The notes beneath the pieces are model-generated. The model searched no databases. It had not been told where the DNA came from and was given only the letters and a program-made list of their open reading frames with translations. A program made the translations under genes and the position numbers. From Candidatus Latescibacterota bacterium (lineage in GTDB: Bacteria; Latescibacterota; UBA2968; GCA-2709665): a stretch of DNA of 24,626 bases. This document shows, piece by piece, positions 1 to 7,342 of this stretch. The stretch covers positions 1,604-26,229 of the forward strand of contig JAAXHE010000216.1 in assembly GCA_012271065.1 (NCBI GenBank), written 5' to 3'. The number at the start of each line of letters is the position of its first letter. The first letter of the stretch is position 1.

Positions 1-80
1 CGATTCGGCGAGGGCGCGCAACGCAGGTTTTCGGCCGCAAGGGCCGGCCGTAGCCCGGATGGGTTTTTTCAACGGGCTGT

Positions 81-184
81 TAAGGGTTTCTTCTCAATGC
101 CGCAGGCAAGAAGGAGGAACCATTCGGGCAAGGACTTCATCTCCCGTCTAACGTCTTCCGTCTCCCCGCTCTTTGCTGACAGCT
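81..184 (+). repeat. Left copy of a ~100-bp dispersed repeat
   Basis: This intergenic stretch matches the reverse complement of about 24434-24540 at the other end of the window. Shared blocks include ATGCCGCAGGC, GGAGGAAC, GGCAAGG, CTTCATCTCCCG and GTCTCCCCGC, with a final GCTGACAG after a short indel. Identity is roughly 80% by hand alignment. It is not coding in any convincing frame and has no transposase. It is best described as a dispersed intergenic repeat of unknown family. The two copies are in opposite orientation. Confidence 0.75.
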
Positions 185-191
185 GAGAGCT
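136..191 (+). repeat. Degenerate heptamer array, eight units
   Basis: Read in steps of seven bases, the units are TTCATCT, CCCGTCT, AACGTCT, TCCGTCT, CCCCGCT, CTTTGCT, GACAGCT and GAGAGCT. All eight end in CT, and most have G at position 4 or 5. The first five units recur on the minus strand at 24454-24488, and a related run lies on the plus strand at 24551-24585. It resembles the short tandem heptamer repeats described in some cyanobacterial genomes, but I cannot assign it to a named family. Confidence 0.65.
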
Positions 192-232
192 TCTCGTAAA
201 TCGCGGCGCTTGGCACGGAGAATCTGGCTGAT

Positions 233-814
233 ATGAGACTTCGAATAGCACGGTATTCCATTTCACTGCATTTCGCCCTTGTCGCAGTATTGGCCGTTCT
301 CCCTCGAAGCCTGCCCGTGTCGGCCGGTACTTTCCGGGCGGGCGGCGGGATGTTCTTCAACAACAATGAGCCGGGCGGAAGTATTTCCGTCGATCTTGGC
401 GACAAGGGAATGATGCTCTCGCCCTACGTGGATTTTTTCGGCAAGTCCGGCTCGCGCATTTTCGGCGGCGGGCTCAACCTCGTCGTCAAACGCTCCGGAG
501 GCGAACAATCGCAACTCTTTATAGGCCTGGGAGGAGGCATCGCCTCCGTTAGAATGGAAGAGAGTTCGAGCGGCATCACCGGTTCGGCGTCAAAGACGCA
601 GGCAATGGCGGATTTCGTGCTGGGTTTGGAGTTCGACCTGCACGAAAACGTCGGCGGGTTCGTCCAGGTCAAGTGGCTGGGAACATTCGGCGGCGGCCGG
701 GTGGACATTACGGGTCAGGTTGAAGGAAGGACGGTTACGATACCGGACGCGATTGACCTGGAACTCAGAAATTTCGCGGTCCAGGCAGGAATCACGGTCG
801 GTTTCTGGCGATGA
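233..814 (+). CDS. Secreted beta-barrel-like protein, paralogue 1
   Basis: A 193-residue protein of unknown function. Residues 1-31 look like a Sec signal peptide (basic start, hydrophobic core, SVSAG cleavage region). The rest is glycine-rich with alternating hydrophobic residues, as in small outer-membrane barrels, and ends in an aromatic strand (VGFWR). The segment around residues 64-88, with DFFGKSGSRIFGGGLNLVVK, is nearly identical to the same region of the next gene, so the two are tandem paralogues. The Shine-Dalgarno site before ATG 233 is weak, unlike those of the two following paralogues. The outer-membrane location is inferred from composition. No catalytic motif is visible, and a structural or opacity-type (OmpA/OprB-like) surface role is a guess. 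Confidence 0.75.
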   Translation: MRLRIARYSISLHFALVAVLAVLPRSLPVSAGTFRAGGGMFFNNNEPGGSISVDLGDKGMMLSPYVDFFGKSGSRIFGGGLNLVVKRSGGEQSQLFIGLGGGIASVRMEESSSGITGSASKTQAMADFVLGLEFDLHENVGGFVQVKWLGTFGGGRVDITGQVEGRTVTIPDAIDLELRNFAVQAGITVGFWR

Positions 815-998
815 CTGCGAATCCGGCGGCCGGCGAATGCGAGTGGTTCGCCGCACAGCATCTGTTGATCCGTAGAAGCGCGTCAGGCCGTTTTTGGGTT
901 GATTTCCGGCAGTATTTTGGCGATTATTATGTTGTTGAAACGTCCTTCCATCCCGACGATCCGGAAGTCAATATCACGGCAGCCGCAGGGAGGCTTGA

Positions 999-1601
999 AT
1001 GCAGGCGCTTTTCCGCGTACTCTTTGTCATTTGCTTGACTGTAATGCTCACCACTTCCACCGCGTGGGCGCAGCACGCGCTGAAGTTGGGCGCGGGTGTA
1101 CACTTCGATGAACAGACGCCGGGCATCGGCCTCGCGTATGACATCAGCGCCTCCGAGGGCCTGGTCGCGTTTTCGCCGTTTATCGATTTCTTTACCAAAT
1201 CCGAAAACAGGGTCTTCGGCGGCGGCCTGAATCTAGTCGTGAAACGTCCCACGGGCGAAAAAGGGATCATCTACTTCGGGGGTGGAGGTGGCATAGGCAG
1301 CGTGACGTCAAAGAGGGAATTTGACGTTGACATTGGCGAAACCACCGACAGATCCCTTGAGACGGTTGAAGCTTCAAGAACCCAGGCCATGGTCACCGTA
1401 CTGGCCGGCCTGGAATTCGCCACAACCGAGACGGCGTCGGTTTTCCTGCAAGGCAAGTGGATTGGCATGTACAGCGGAAACCCCGAAGTCATCACACTCT
1501 CCAGCGGCCAGGAGGTGGCGCCCGAACTGGACGTGAAGAGTTTTGCATTTCAGATTGGCCTGTCTCTCAATATCGGCCAATCGGAATATGAAGGATATTA
1601 G
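999..1601 (+). CDS. Secreted beta-barrel-like protein, paralogue 2
   Basis: A 200-residue protein with a clear signal peptide (residues 1-24, ending AWA before QHALKL). The mature part is glycine-rich, with repeated amphipathic strands and an IYFGGGGGIGSV strand. The block IDFFTKSENRVFGGGLNLVV matches paralogue 1 closely. The start at ATG 999 is supported by GGGAGG five bases upstream. The 184-base gap from paralogue 1 has no convincing gene; an overlapping frame at 811-1038 looks like a shadow. Compared with paralogue 1 it carries an insertion of about ten acidic residues after GSV, which fits a variable surface loop between conserved strands. Function is unknown. Confidence 0.8.
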   Translation: MQALFRVLFVICLTVMLTTSTAWAQHALKLGAGVHFDEQTPGIGLAYDISASEGLVAFSPFIDFFTKSENRVFGGGLNLVVKRPTGEKGIIYFGGGGGIGSVTSKREFDVDIGETTDRSLETVEASRTQAMVTVLAGLEFATTETASVFLQGKWIGMYSGNPEVITLSSGQEVAPELDVKSFAFQIGLSLNIGQSEYEGY

Positions 1602-1664
1602 GCAACACACGCCGCGCCTGAATCATCAATCTGGCCATGGCTGACCGCGCATATTGGAGGCATA

Positions 1665-2168
1665 ATGAGAATCCGATTACTGGCTTTGCTGTCCGGCTTC
1701 GCCTTACTGGCGGCCACGCCCGCCCACGCACGAGATTTCGGGTTGAATCTGGGCGGCGGCGCCCTCCTGGATCCCTTCAGGCCGGGCGGTCATTTTTCGT
1801 TCGAGATGTCGCTTAGCGACGAGTATCCCACTCACCTGGCGCCTTTCTGCGAATTCTACAGCAAGTCGGGTACAAGGATCATACCGATAGGCATCTCGCT
1901 GCTATACAAGCCACCGCTTTCGGAATACGGGGGCACGATATATTTCGGCGCCGGCGGCGGCGCGCTGCTCATCCGGGGTCAACCCAACGCGGGCCAGGCA
2001 ACCGGCACCGACGGGATGATCACCGTGGCGGGCGGGTTGTCGTTTGGCGTGGGGCCCCGTGCGGGGGTGTTCGTTCAGGTACGCTGGTTCAGATCTTTCG
2101 AAGACCAGACAGCAGAGAACGAAGTCGGCCTTCAGGCGGGCATACGTTTCAGCCTCCCGGGAGATTGA
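1665..2168 (+). CDS. Secreted beta-barrel-like protein, paralogue 3
   Basis: A 167-residue protein with a signal peptide (residues 1-22, cleavage near AHA). It keeps the family plan more loosely: LNLGGGALLDPFRPGGHFSF resembles the first strands of the upstream paralogues. EFYSKSGTRIIPIGISLLYK corresponds to their DFF-KS-R-FGGGLNLVVK block, and IYFGAGGGALL to their glycine strand. The start at ATG 1665 is preceded by GGAGG with a four-base spacer. It is the most diverged and shortest of the three. It lies 63 bases after paralogue 2 and is followed by a strong terminator, so the three probably form one transcription unit. Function is unknown. Confidence 0.8.
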   Translation: MRIRLLALLSGFALLAATPAHARDFGLNLGGGALLDPFRPGGHFSFEMSLSDEYPTHLAPFCEFYSKSGTRIIPIGISLLYKPPLSEYGGTIYFGAGGGALLIRGQPNAGQATGTDGMITVAGGLSFGVGPRAGVFVQVRWFRSFEDQTAENEVGLQAGIRFSLPGD

Positions 2169-2203
2169 GTACTTTACAACTCACGGGTGGAATTCAGAAC
2201 ACC

Positions 2204-2239
2204 AAAGCGCCGGGACCCACTCCAGGGTCCCGGCGCTTT
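2204..2239. terminator. Strong hairpin terminator between convergent genes
   Basis: A perfect 15-bp stem (2204-2218 with 2225-2239) closes a six-base loop, ACTCCA. On the plus strand it ends in TTTTCC, matching a rho-independent terminator for the three-paralogue unit that stops at 2168. It can fold in either direction, so it may also serve the minus-strand aminopeptidase that stops at 2334. Confidence 0.85.
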
Positions 2240-2333
2240 TCCTTTGGTTCCTATTGATCACAGATAAGCTGAAGACGATTACACACGCCGCCCCGTGAAA
2301 CCGTGGGGCAGCCGAAGAACCGTCCACGCGGAA

Positions 2334-3848
2334 TCAGCACCTGTTGCGCAGCAGATCAACCAGAAGTCGCACGCCCACACCCGTGCCGCCCCTGGGGATG
2401 TGCGGCTGGTCTTTCTGCGCGCAGGCAGTGCCGGCAATGTCCAGGTGAGCCCAGGGGAAGTCCTGCACGAAGGCTTCGATGAACGCCGCGCCCGTGATGG
2501 CGCCGCCGCCGCGGCCGCCCGTGTTTTTCAGATCGGCAATATCGCTCTTCATCTGTTCGCGATGGCCGTCCAGAATGGGCAGGCGCCACGCGATCTCGCC
2601 CGTCCTTTCTCCGGCCGCGGCGATTTCGGACGCCAGTGCGTCATCGTTGGAGAAAAGCCCGCTGGCCTCGTGCCCAAGGGCAATGATGCAGGCGCCCGTG
2701 AGCGTGGCAAGATCGATCGCGGCGCAGGGTTTGTAGCGGGCGGCATAGGCCACGGCGTCGGCCAGAACCAGGCGGCCTTCGGCGTCCGTGGATCGGATCT
2801 CGATGGTTTTTCCCAGCATGGAGCGGATAATGTCGCCGGGCTTGAGCGCGCGGCTGCCGGGCATGTTTTCCGAGGCCGCCACCAGGCCGATCGTGCGCAC
2901 CGGCAGGTCCAGGCGCGCCACCGCCTGCATCGCGCCGATGACGGCGGCGGCGCCACCCATGTCGAATTTCATATCCCACATGCCCTCGGAGCCTTTGATT
3001 GAAATACCGCCGGAATCGAACGTGATGCCCTTTCCGATCAGCACCGCGGGCGCCGCTTCCGGATCTTCGCCACCGTGTTCGAGGACGATGAATCTGGGGG
3101 GTTGCGCGCTGCCCTGCGCCACGGCCTGAATGGTGCGCATACCTTCCCCTTCAATCCGCTCGTCGTCGAAAACCTCGCATCGCAGGCCCGTTTCACGGGC
3201 CATGGCTTCGGCGCGTCCGGCGAGTATGACGGGCGTCATTTCGTTTCCCGGATGGCTTGCCAGGTCCCGGGCCAAACATGCGGCTTCGGCGATGATACGC
3301 CCTGCATCCGATCCATTTTCGATGTCGGTCTGTTTGGCCGCATCGAATTCGACCAGTGTAAGTCCTTCGAGTTCGTTGTTGTTGTCGTCGTCTTCCCCGC
3401 TCTTGTACGACGTAAAGCGGTACGTGCCGAGAATGGCGCCCTCGACCACGGCCTGAGCCGCGGCGCCAACTTCCAGGCCGCCCACGCCGCCGCCGTGAAC
3501 CACCGTGGCCAGCTGTTCCGCGCCGAGGCCGCGGGCACGCCGGGCGGCCTCGGCGGAGACCTGCCGCACCCGGTCGAGGGTGAATTCCTCGCGTTTGCCC
3601 AGACCCACGAGGAGGAGGCGATTTGCGGAAATGCCACTCCTCGGATAGAGGATCGCGATCTCTTTGAATTTGCCCGTGAAGTCGCCGCCTTCGATCAGGT
3701 CCCGGATCTGGCCGTTCAATGCCGCGTCCACTGCGCCGGTGGCGCCGCCGGGTACCGTGACGCCGTCGAACAGATTCAACACAATCGCGTCCGTTTCCCA
3801 TTTTACGATGTTTTCAATCGCTACTGATATGTCCACAAAACCTCCCAT
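2334..3848 (-). CDS. pepA: Leucyl aminopeptidase, M17 family
   Basis: Cytosolic dinuclear-metal aminopeptidase that removes N-terminal residues from peptides and contributes to protein turnover. The 504-residue protein has an N-terminal macro-like domain (about 1-170) and the C-terminal M17 catalytic domain. The signature STDAEGRL lies at 353-360 (family form NTDAEGRL). The metal ligands of the E. coli enzyme map with a constant +3 offset to K273, D278, D296, D355 and E357; the catalytic pair maps to K285 and R359. ATG 3848 is chosen because the family fold begins here; the open frame extends upstream without similarity. GTG 3836, preceded by GGGAGG four bases away, is an equally credible start. 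It is the last gene of a minus-strand run, 127 bases after the MBL hydrolase. Confidence 0.95.
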   Translation of the reverse strand: MGGFVDISVAIENIVKWETDAIVLNLFDGVTVPGGATGAVDAALNGQIRDLIEGGDFTGKFKEIAILYPRSGISANRLLLVGLGKREEFTLDRVRQVSAEAARRARGLGAEQLATVVHGGGVGGLEVGAAAQAVVEGAILGTYRFTSYKSGEDDDNNNELEGLTLVEFDAAKQTDIENGSDAGRIIAEAACLARDLASHPGNEMTPVILAGRAEAMARETGLRCEVFDDERIEGEGMRTIQAVAQGSAQPPRFIVLEHGGEDPEAAPAVLIGKGITFDSGGISIKGSEGMWDMKFDMGGAAAVIGAMQAVARLDLPVRTIGLVAASENMPGSRALKPGDIIRSMLGKTIEIRSTDAEGRLVLADAVAYAARYKPCAAIDLATLTGACIIALGHEASGLFSNDDALASEIAAAGERTGEIAWRLPILDGHREQMKSDIADLKNTGGRGGGAITGAAFIEAFVQDFPWAHLDIAGTACAQKDQPHIPRGGTGVGVRLLVDLLRNRC

Positions 3849-3975
3849 TGATGACGGTTGGCGCTGCCCGGGACTCCGCATTCCCCCCGCATGACGGTCT
3901 TTCCGGGTTGCTCTCATGGCGCTGGCGCGGGATCCGATGGTTCGTAAGGCCGGTATGAGCGCGGCGTCCCCGGAA

Positions 3976-4614
3976 TCACCACACGCCTGAACGTCCCGCG
4001 AAAAAGGGATTGCTCGACTTCTCGAGGCCCACTGTGGTGAAGGGTCCATGGCCAGGATAGATCTTCGTCTCATCGTCCAGAATCAGAATCTTCTCCCGTA
4101 TTGACTTGAGCAGAAGGTCCGTATCGCCGCCCGGAAGGTCGGTGCGGCCGATGGAGCCGGCAAAAAGGCTGTCCCCGACAACCGCGTGGCCCGGCCACTT
4201 GAGGGTGATATTGCCCCGTGCGTGGCCCGGCGTGTGGACAATCTCAAGGGTTTCTTCACCCATCCTGACGACGTCTCCCTCTTGGAGAAAACGATCGATG
4301 CGCGGGGGCGGCTCCGCGTCCATGCCAATGGATCCGGCGATTTCGACGAGGTTTTCGACCTCGAAGCGGTCTGCCGGATGTATCGCAAACGGGGCGCCGG
4401 TCTCGCGGACAGCCGAGGCCGCATGCGCAATGTGGTCGTAGTGTCCGTGAGTGGCGACGACTTCCACGATGCGGATGTCGTCTTCCAGGACCAGTTCAAT
4501 GACTTCCGGGACGTTGTCGCCCGGATCGACGATGATGCCCTCGAGGGTCTTTTCACAGGCCAGGACGAAACAGTTCACCTGCAACGGACCGACGACGATT
4601 GATTTGAAGATCAA
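3976..4614 (-). CDS. MBL-fold hydrolase, glyoxalase II-like
   Basis: Metallo-beta-lactamase-fold hydrolase of the glyoxalase II/YcbL type, probably cleaving a thioester or similar ester in the cytosol. With a TTG start at 4614 the protein has 212 residues. Zinc-site motifs are complete: THGHYDH (H56, H58, D60, H61), H131 in TPGHARG, D148 in GDSLF, and H189 in YPGHG. The TTG start is preferred because GAGG sits six bases upstream and the family fold begins immediately after it; the longer open frame to 4794 overlaps the sulfatase gene and shows no similarity. The C-terminal substrate domain of true glyoxalase II is absent, as in YcbL-type enzymes. Substrate is unknown. It lies 67 bases downstream of the sulfatase stop, with a palindrome between them. 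Confidence 0.9.
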   Translation of the reverse strand: MIFKSIVVGPLQVNCFVLACEKTLEGIIVDPGDNVPEVIELVLEDDIRIVEVVATHGHYDHIAHAASAVRETGAPFAIHPADRFEVENLVEIAGSIGMDAEPPPRIDRFLQEGDVVRMGEETLEIVHTPGHARGNITLKWPGHAVVGDSLFAGSIGRTDLPGGDTDLLLKSIREKILILDDETKIYPGHGPFTTVGLEKSSNPFFAGRSGVW

Positions 4615-4658
4615 GGGATACCTCGTGTTGGGGACTGCACAGGGCGACGCATGAACAT

Positions 4659-4685
4659 GTAGCGCAAATTGGCAATTTGCGCTAC
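4659..4685. repeat. Perfect 12-bp palindrome with 3-base loop
   Basis: The arms 4659-4670 and 4674-4685 (GTAGCGCAAATT and its complement) are exact inverted repeats around GGC. The TAG stop of the sulfatase (4684-4682) lies inside the right arm. No T-run follows on the minus strand, so it is not a standard intrinsic terminator. It could be a REP-like dispersed element, or an RNA hairpin that stabilises the sulfatase message or dampens read-through into the MBL gene. Confidence 0.7.
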
Positions 4686-6010
4686 GATTCCAGGCCTTTT
4701 TCGCCGGCGTGGATGGATGCGAGGACCCACGGATCCCGGGTTTCGACACGGAACGCCTTGACCTTCCGCCGCATCGTCTCCGCGACCTCCGCAACCTCCG
4801 GATCGTGGATCAGATTGGTGGACTCTTCCGGGTCGGCCTCAACGTCGAACAGGGCTTCTCCATCCTGATGCAGAAACCGTTCCGTGGGCCGCCTCCCCAT
4901 CATCTCTATCCCCTCAGCCAGGACTGTCTGCCAGGTCGGTGACGCCCACAGATCGCCCGGAATCGGCGTTGTCAACTCGGGATAGAGATTGCGGACGTAT
5001 TTGTACTTTCTTCCCCTCAGCACACGATACGGATAGTAGTTCGTCACCTCGTGGAACGAATGAGAAAAGAACGTCTCGTCCCACCCCTCCGGTTGGGCCT
5101 CGTCCAGAATCGGGACCAGGGAACGCTCCGGAAGTCCCTCCGGTGGTTCCACACCGCACCAATCCAGAACCGTCGGCGCGATATTGCACCAGTTCACGAG
5201 TGCGTCGGATCGAACGGACGCCGCGTCGGGCCGTATCAGAATCAACGGACAGCGATGCCCGGAGTCAAACGAGGACCCCTTCGCGCCGGGAAACGGCATC
5301 CCGTGGTCGCTCATCACGACGATCAGCGTGTCCGCCGCCCTCCCGGCGTCTTCCAGCGCATCCACCGCCATCCCGATCCCCTGATCCAGTCTGGATATCG
5401 ACTGGTAATATTCCGCCAGCTCTTTCCGCACAGCCTGATGGTCGGGCAGGAAATCGGGCACAACCACGTCGTCCGGCGAATAACGCGCCTCCTCCACGTC
5501 AGGATAGGTCTCCCTGTTTCCGAAATTCCGATGCGGATCTCCAAATCCCATGTGCAGATAGAACGGCCTGTCACCCGTTTGAGAAAGGAACTCACCGGCC
5601 TGCCGGGCCATCTCGGCCACGTTGCGGGTCCCGCCCCGCACATTCTGCCGGTCGTACGTCCACGGATATACTTCCTCCGGCTGTACGTGCAGCTTGCCCA
5701 CGATCCCGGTGGCAAACCCCGACGATCCGAGGGTCCTGGGAATGGAGGGCATGCACAGTTGCGTATGGAAATTGTGGATCCCGTGCGTATGACCGTACTG
5801 GCCGTGGGTATGGCTGTAATGTCCCGTCAACACGCACGCCCGGCTGGCCGCGCAGGACGGCGTTGTACAGAAAGCCTGGGTAAACACCGTTCCGCGCGAT
5901 GCCAGTGCGTCCACGTTCGGGGTCCGGATCGCCAGGTTTCCGTAGCATCCGGCAATCGGGCTCCAGTCGTCGGCAATCAACAGCAGCACGCTGCGATAAT
6001 CTGTGGCCAT
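4682..6010 (-). CDS. Sulfamidase-like sulfatase, formylglycine type
   Basis: Sulfatase of 442 residues closest, from memory, to N-sulfoglucosamine sulfohydrolase (sulfamidase). That family hydrolyses N-sulfate from glucosamine, and the predicted product is the desulfated amino sugar. Metal and active-site features are D14-D15, the formylglycine precursor C53 in C-A-A-S-R57, K106 and H108 (GKLH), H160 (GDPH), D235-H236 (SDHG) and K244. The C-terminal stretch HEVTNYYPYR followed by YVRNLYPEL and ASPTWQ matches the sulfamidase pattern. The active-site Cys must be matured by a formylglycine-generating enzyme or an anaerobic maturase, neither of which is encoded here. No signal peptide is present, so it appears cytosolic. 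It lies between vanZ-like and MBL genes on the same strand. The exact substrate is inferred. Confidence 0.9.
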   Translation of the reverse strand: MATDYRSVLLLIADDWSPIAGCYGNLAIRTPNVDALASRGTVFTQAFCTTPSCAASRACVLTGHYSHTHGQYGHTHGIHNFHTQLCMPSIPRTLGSSGFATGIVGKLHVQPEEVYPWTYDRQNVRGGTRNVAEMARQAGEFLSQTGDRPFYLHMGFGDPHRNFGNRETYPDVEEARYSPDDVVVPDFLPDHQAVRKELAEYYQSISRLDQGIGMAVDALEDAGRAADTLIVVMSDHGMPFPGAKGSSFDSGHRCPLILIRPDAASVRSDALVNWCNIAPTVLDWCGVEPPEGLPERSLVPILDEAQPEGWDETFFSHSFHEVTNYYPYRVLRGRKYKYVRNLYPELTTPIPGDLWASPTWQTVLAEGIEMMGRRPTERFLHQDGEALFDVEADPEESTNLIHDPEVAEVAETMRRKVKAFRVETRDPWVLASIHAGEKGLES

Positions 6011-6074
6011 GGCAGTCCGGCTTCGATCTATTTATGGGTGAATCGTCTTGTCAGGCCGGGTGAGATCATTTATC

Positions 6075-6518
6075 TTATGCGCGTTCCGCCGCACCATCGC
6101 GGAACCCGAGGATCCGGCGTTTCAATGCCGCGTTTTCCCCGTTCCTGATTTTCCATAACAGATAAACCATCAGCAGGGCGCCGGCGGCGTCATACAGGAC
6201 GTCGGTCCAGGTTCCCAGTCGCTCCGGAACGGCATACTGATGGAACTCGTCTGTCACGGCGTAACATACGGATAGCACGGCGCTCCATGCCAGACATGGA
6301 CCGAACCGCCGCGGTTCCGTCCAGATTGAACGCAGCCAGAGGTACGTCAGAATCGCGTATTCCGCCAGATGCGCGAGCTTGCGGACGACGTAATTCAACA
6401 CGCCGAACCAGGCCTCCGTCGCATCCGCGGACATCCCGAAAGCCATCCATCTGCTCGACATCAGAAAGATCAGTCCCATCCAACCCGCCAGCGCGATTCT
6501 CCACCGTGTGACTGTCAA
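6075..6518 (-). CDS. VanZ-like membrane protein
   Basis: A 147-residue integral membrane protein of the VanZ-like family, with about four hydrophobic segments. Conserved family motifs are RKLAHLAEYAIL and DEFHQYAVPERLGTWTDVL. VanZ itself gives low-level teicoplanin resistance in enterococci, but most relatives have no known role, so no resistance function is claimed. TTG 6518 is chosen as start because GAGG lies five bases upstream and the first membrane segment follows directly; the frame remains open back to another TTG at 6599. It lies 64 bases upstream of the sulfatase and diverges from pyrE. Confidence 0.8.
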   Translation of the reverse strand: MTVTRWRIALAGWMGLIFLMSSRWMAFGMSADATEAWFGVLNYVVRKLAHLAEYAILTYLWLRSIWTEPRRFGPCLAWSAVLSVCYAVTDEFHQYAVPERLGTWTDVLYDAAGALLMVYLLWKIRNGENAALKRRILGFRDGAAERA

Positions 6519-6564
6519 TCCGACCTCGATTCGCCGTTTAGCCGTTTCGCCTCCAGTGTCCTCT

Positions 6565-6593
6565 AAGATCGGCCTTTGACAAAAAGGCGTCAA
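6565..6593 (-). promoter_or_regulatory. Possible promoter for the VanZ-like gene
   Basis: On the minus strand TTGACG (6593-6588) is followed after 17 bases by GATCTT (6570-6565), a weak -10. A TTGACA on the plus strand (6576-6581), facing pyrE, overlaps it through the inverted repeat TTGAC/GTCAA, but no good plus-strand -10 follows at 16-18 bases. This suggests a shared divergent control region. The assignment is tentative. Confidence 0.3.
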
Positions 6594-6654
6594 GCACAAA
6601 CCCGGCCGTCAACCGATTTTACGGAGCGGGTTCCATTCATCGGGAGCGCCTGCG

Positions 6655-7329
6655 ATGCAAGCCTATCAGCAAGACTTCATTGACTTTCTGGTTGAAACCC
6701 GCGCCCTTCGTTTCGGCGAATTCACGCTCAAGAGCGGTCGAAAGTCCCCTTACTTCTTCAATGCCGGGCAATTCAACACCGGCGCGGAAATCGAGCGCCT
6801 CGGCTACTACTATGCCTGCGCCATCCGGGAGTTCGACGTTGAACCCACGCTTGTCTTCGGTCCGGCATACAAGGGCATTCCCCTGTGCATCGCCGCGGCC
6901 ATCGCACTCCGGCAGCGGTTCGACATGGATACCAGCTTTGGCTTTGACCGCAAGGAGATCAAGGAACATGGGGAAGGGGGCTGGCTCGTTGGAAAGGAAC
7001 CCGACCCTCAGGACCGCGTCGTACTGGTAGACGACGTTGTTACCGACGGCGCCACCAAGATTCAGATGATCCGCAGGCTGAAAGCAGCGTGCAGCGCCCG
7101 GATATCGGGTCTCGTTATCGCTCTGGACCGCAAGGAAACAAATGCCGATGGCGAAGATGCCGTGTCGGCCCTCCAGTCAGCCGCCGGCGTTCCCGTGAGG
7201 TCCATTATCAGCATCCATGACATTCTTGCATACCTGCCAGGCCGCCGCATCAGCGGGCGAATCGCCCTTACTGCCGACATGAAGGGACGAATCGAAACCT
7301 ACCTGGACGAACACGGAATATCCGCATAA
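6655..7329 (+). CDS. pyrE: Orotate phosphoribosyltransferase
   Basis: Catalyses orotate + PRPP to orotidine 5'-phosphate + pyrophosphate, the fifth step of de novo UMP synthesis, in the cytosol. The protein has 224 residues, slightly longer than the roughly 213 of E. coli PyrE. Motifs are FTLKSGRKSPYFFNAGQF near residue 23, KEIKEHGEGG near residue 102 (flexible catalytic loop), and the PRPP-binding loop VVLVDDVVTDGATK at about 121-134. The start ATG 6655 has GGGAG eight bases upstream. It stands alone: the divergent VanZ-like gene lies upstream and the M20 gene converges from downstream with only 13 bases between stops. No other pyr gene is in the window. Confidence 0.97.
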   Translation: MQAYQQDFIDFLVETRALRFGEFTLKSGRKSPYFFNAGQFNTGAEIERLGYYYACAIREFDVEPTLVFGPAYKGIPLCIAAAIALRQRFDMDTSFGFDRKEIKEHGEGGWLVGKEPDPQDRVVLVDDVVTDGATKIQMIRRLKAACSARISGLVIALDRKETNADGEDAVSALQSAAGVPVRSIISIHDILAYLPGRRISGRIALTADMKGRIETYLDEHGISA

Positions 7330-7342
7330 CCGGCAGTTCCGC

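Noticed and set aside
811..1038. A 75-residue frame overlapping the stop of paralogue 1 by ATGA
   Set aside because: It runs into paralogue 2, has no recognisable motif and no separate ribosome site; overlap looks accidental.
6576..6604. A plus-strand promoter for pyrE starting with TTGACA at 6576
   Set aside because: The -35 is perfect, but the bases 16-18 downstream (AACCCG region) make no usable -10.
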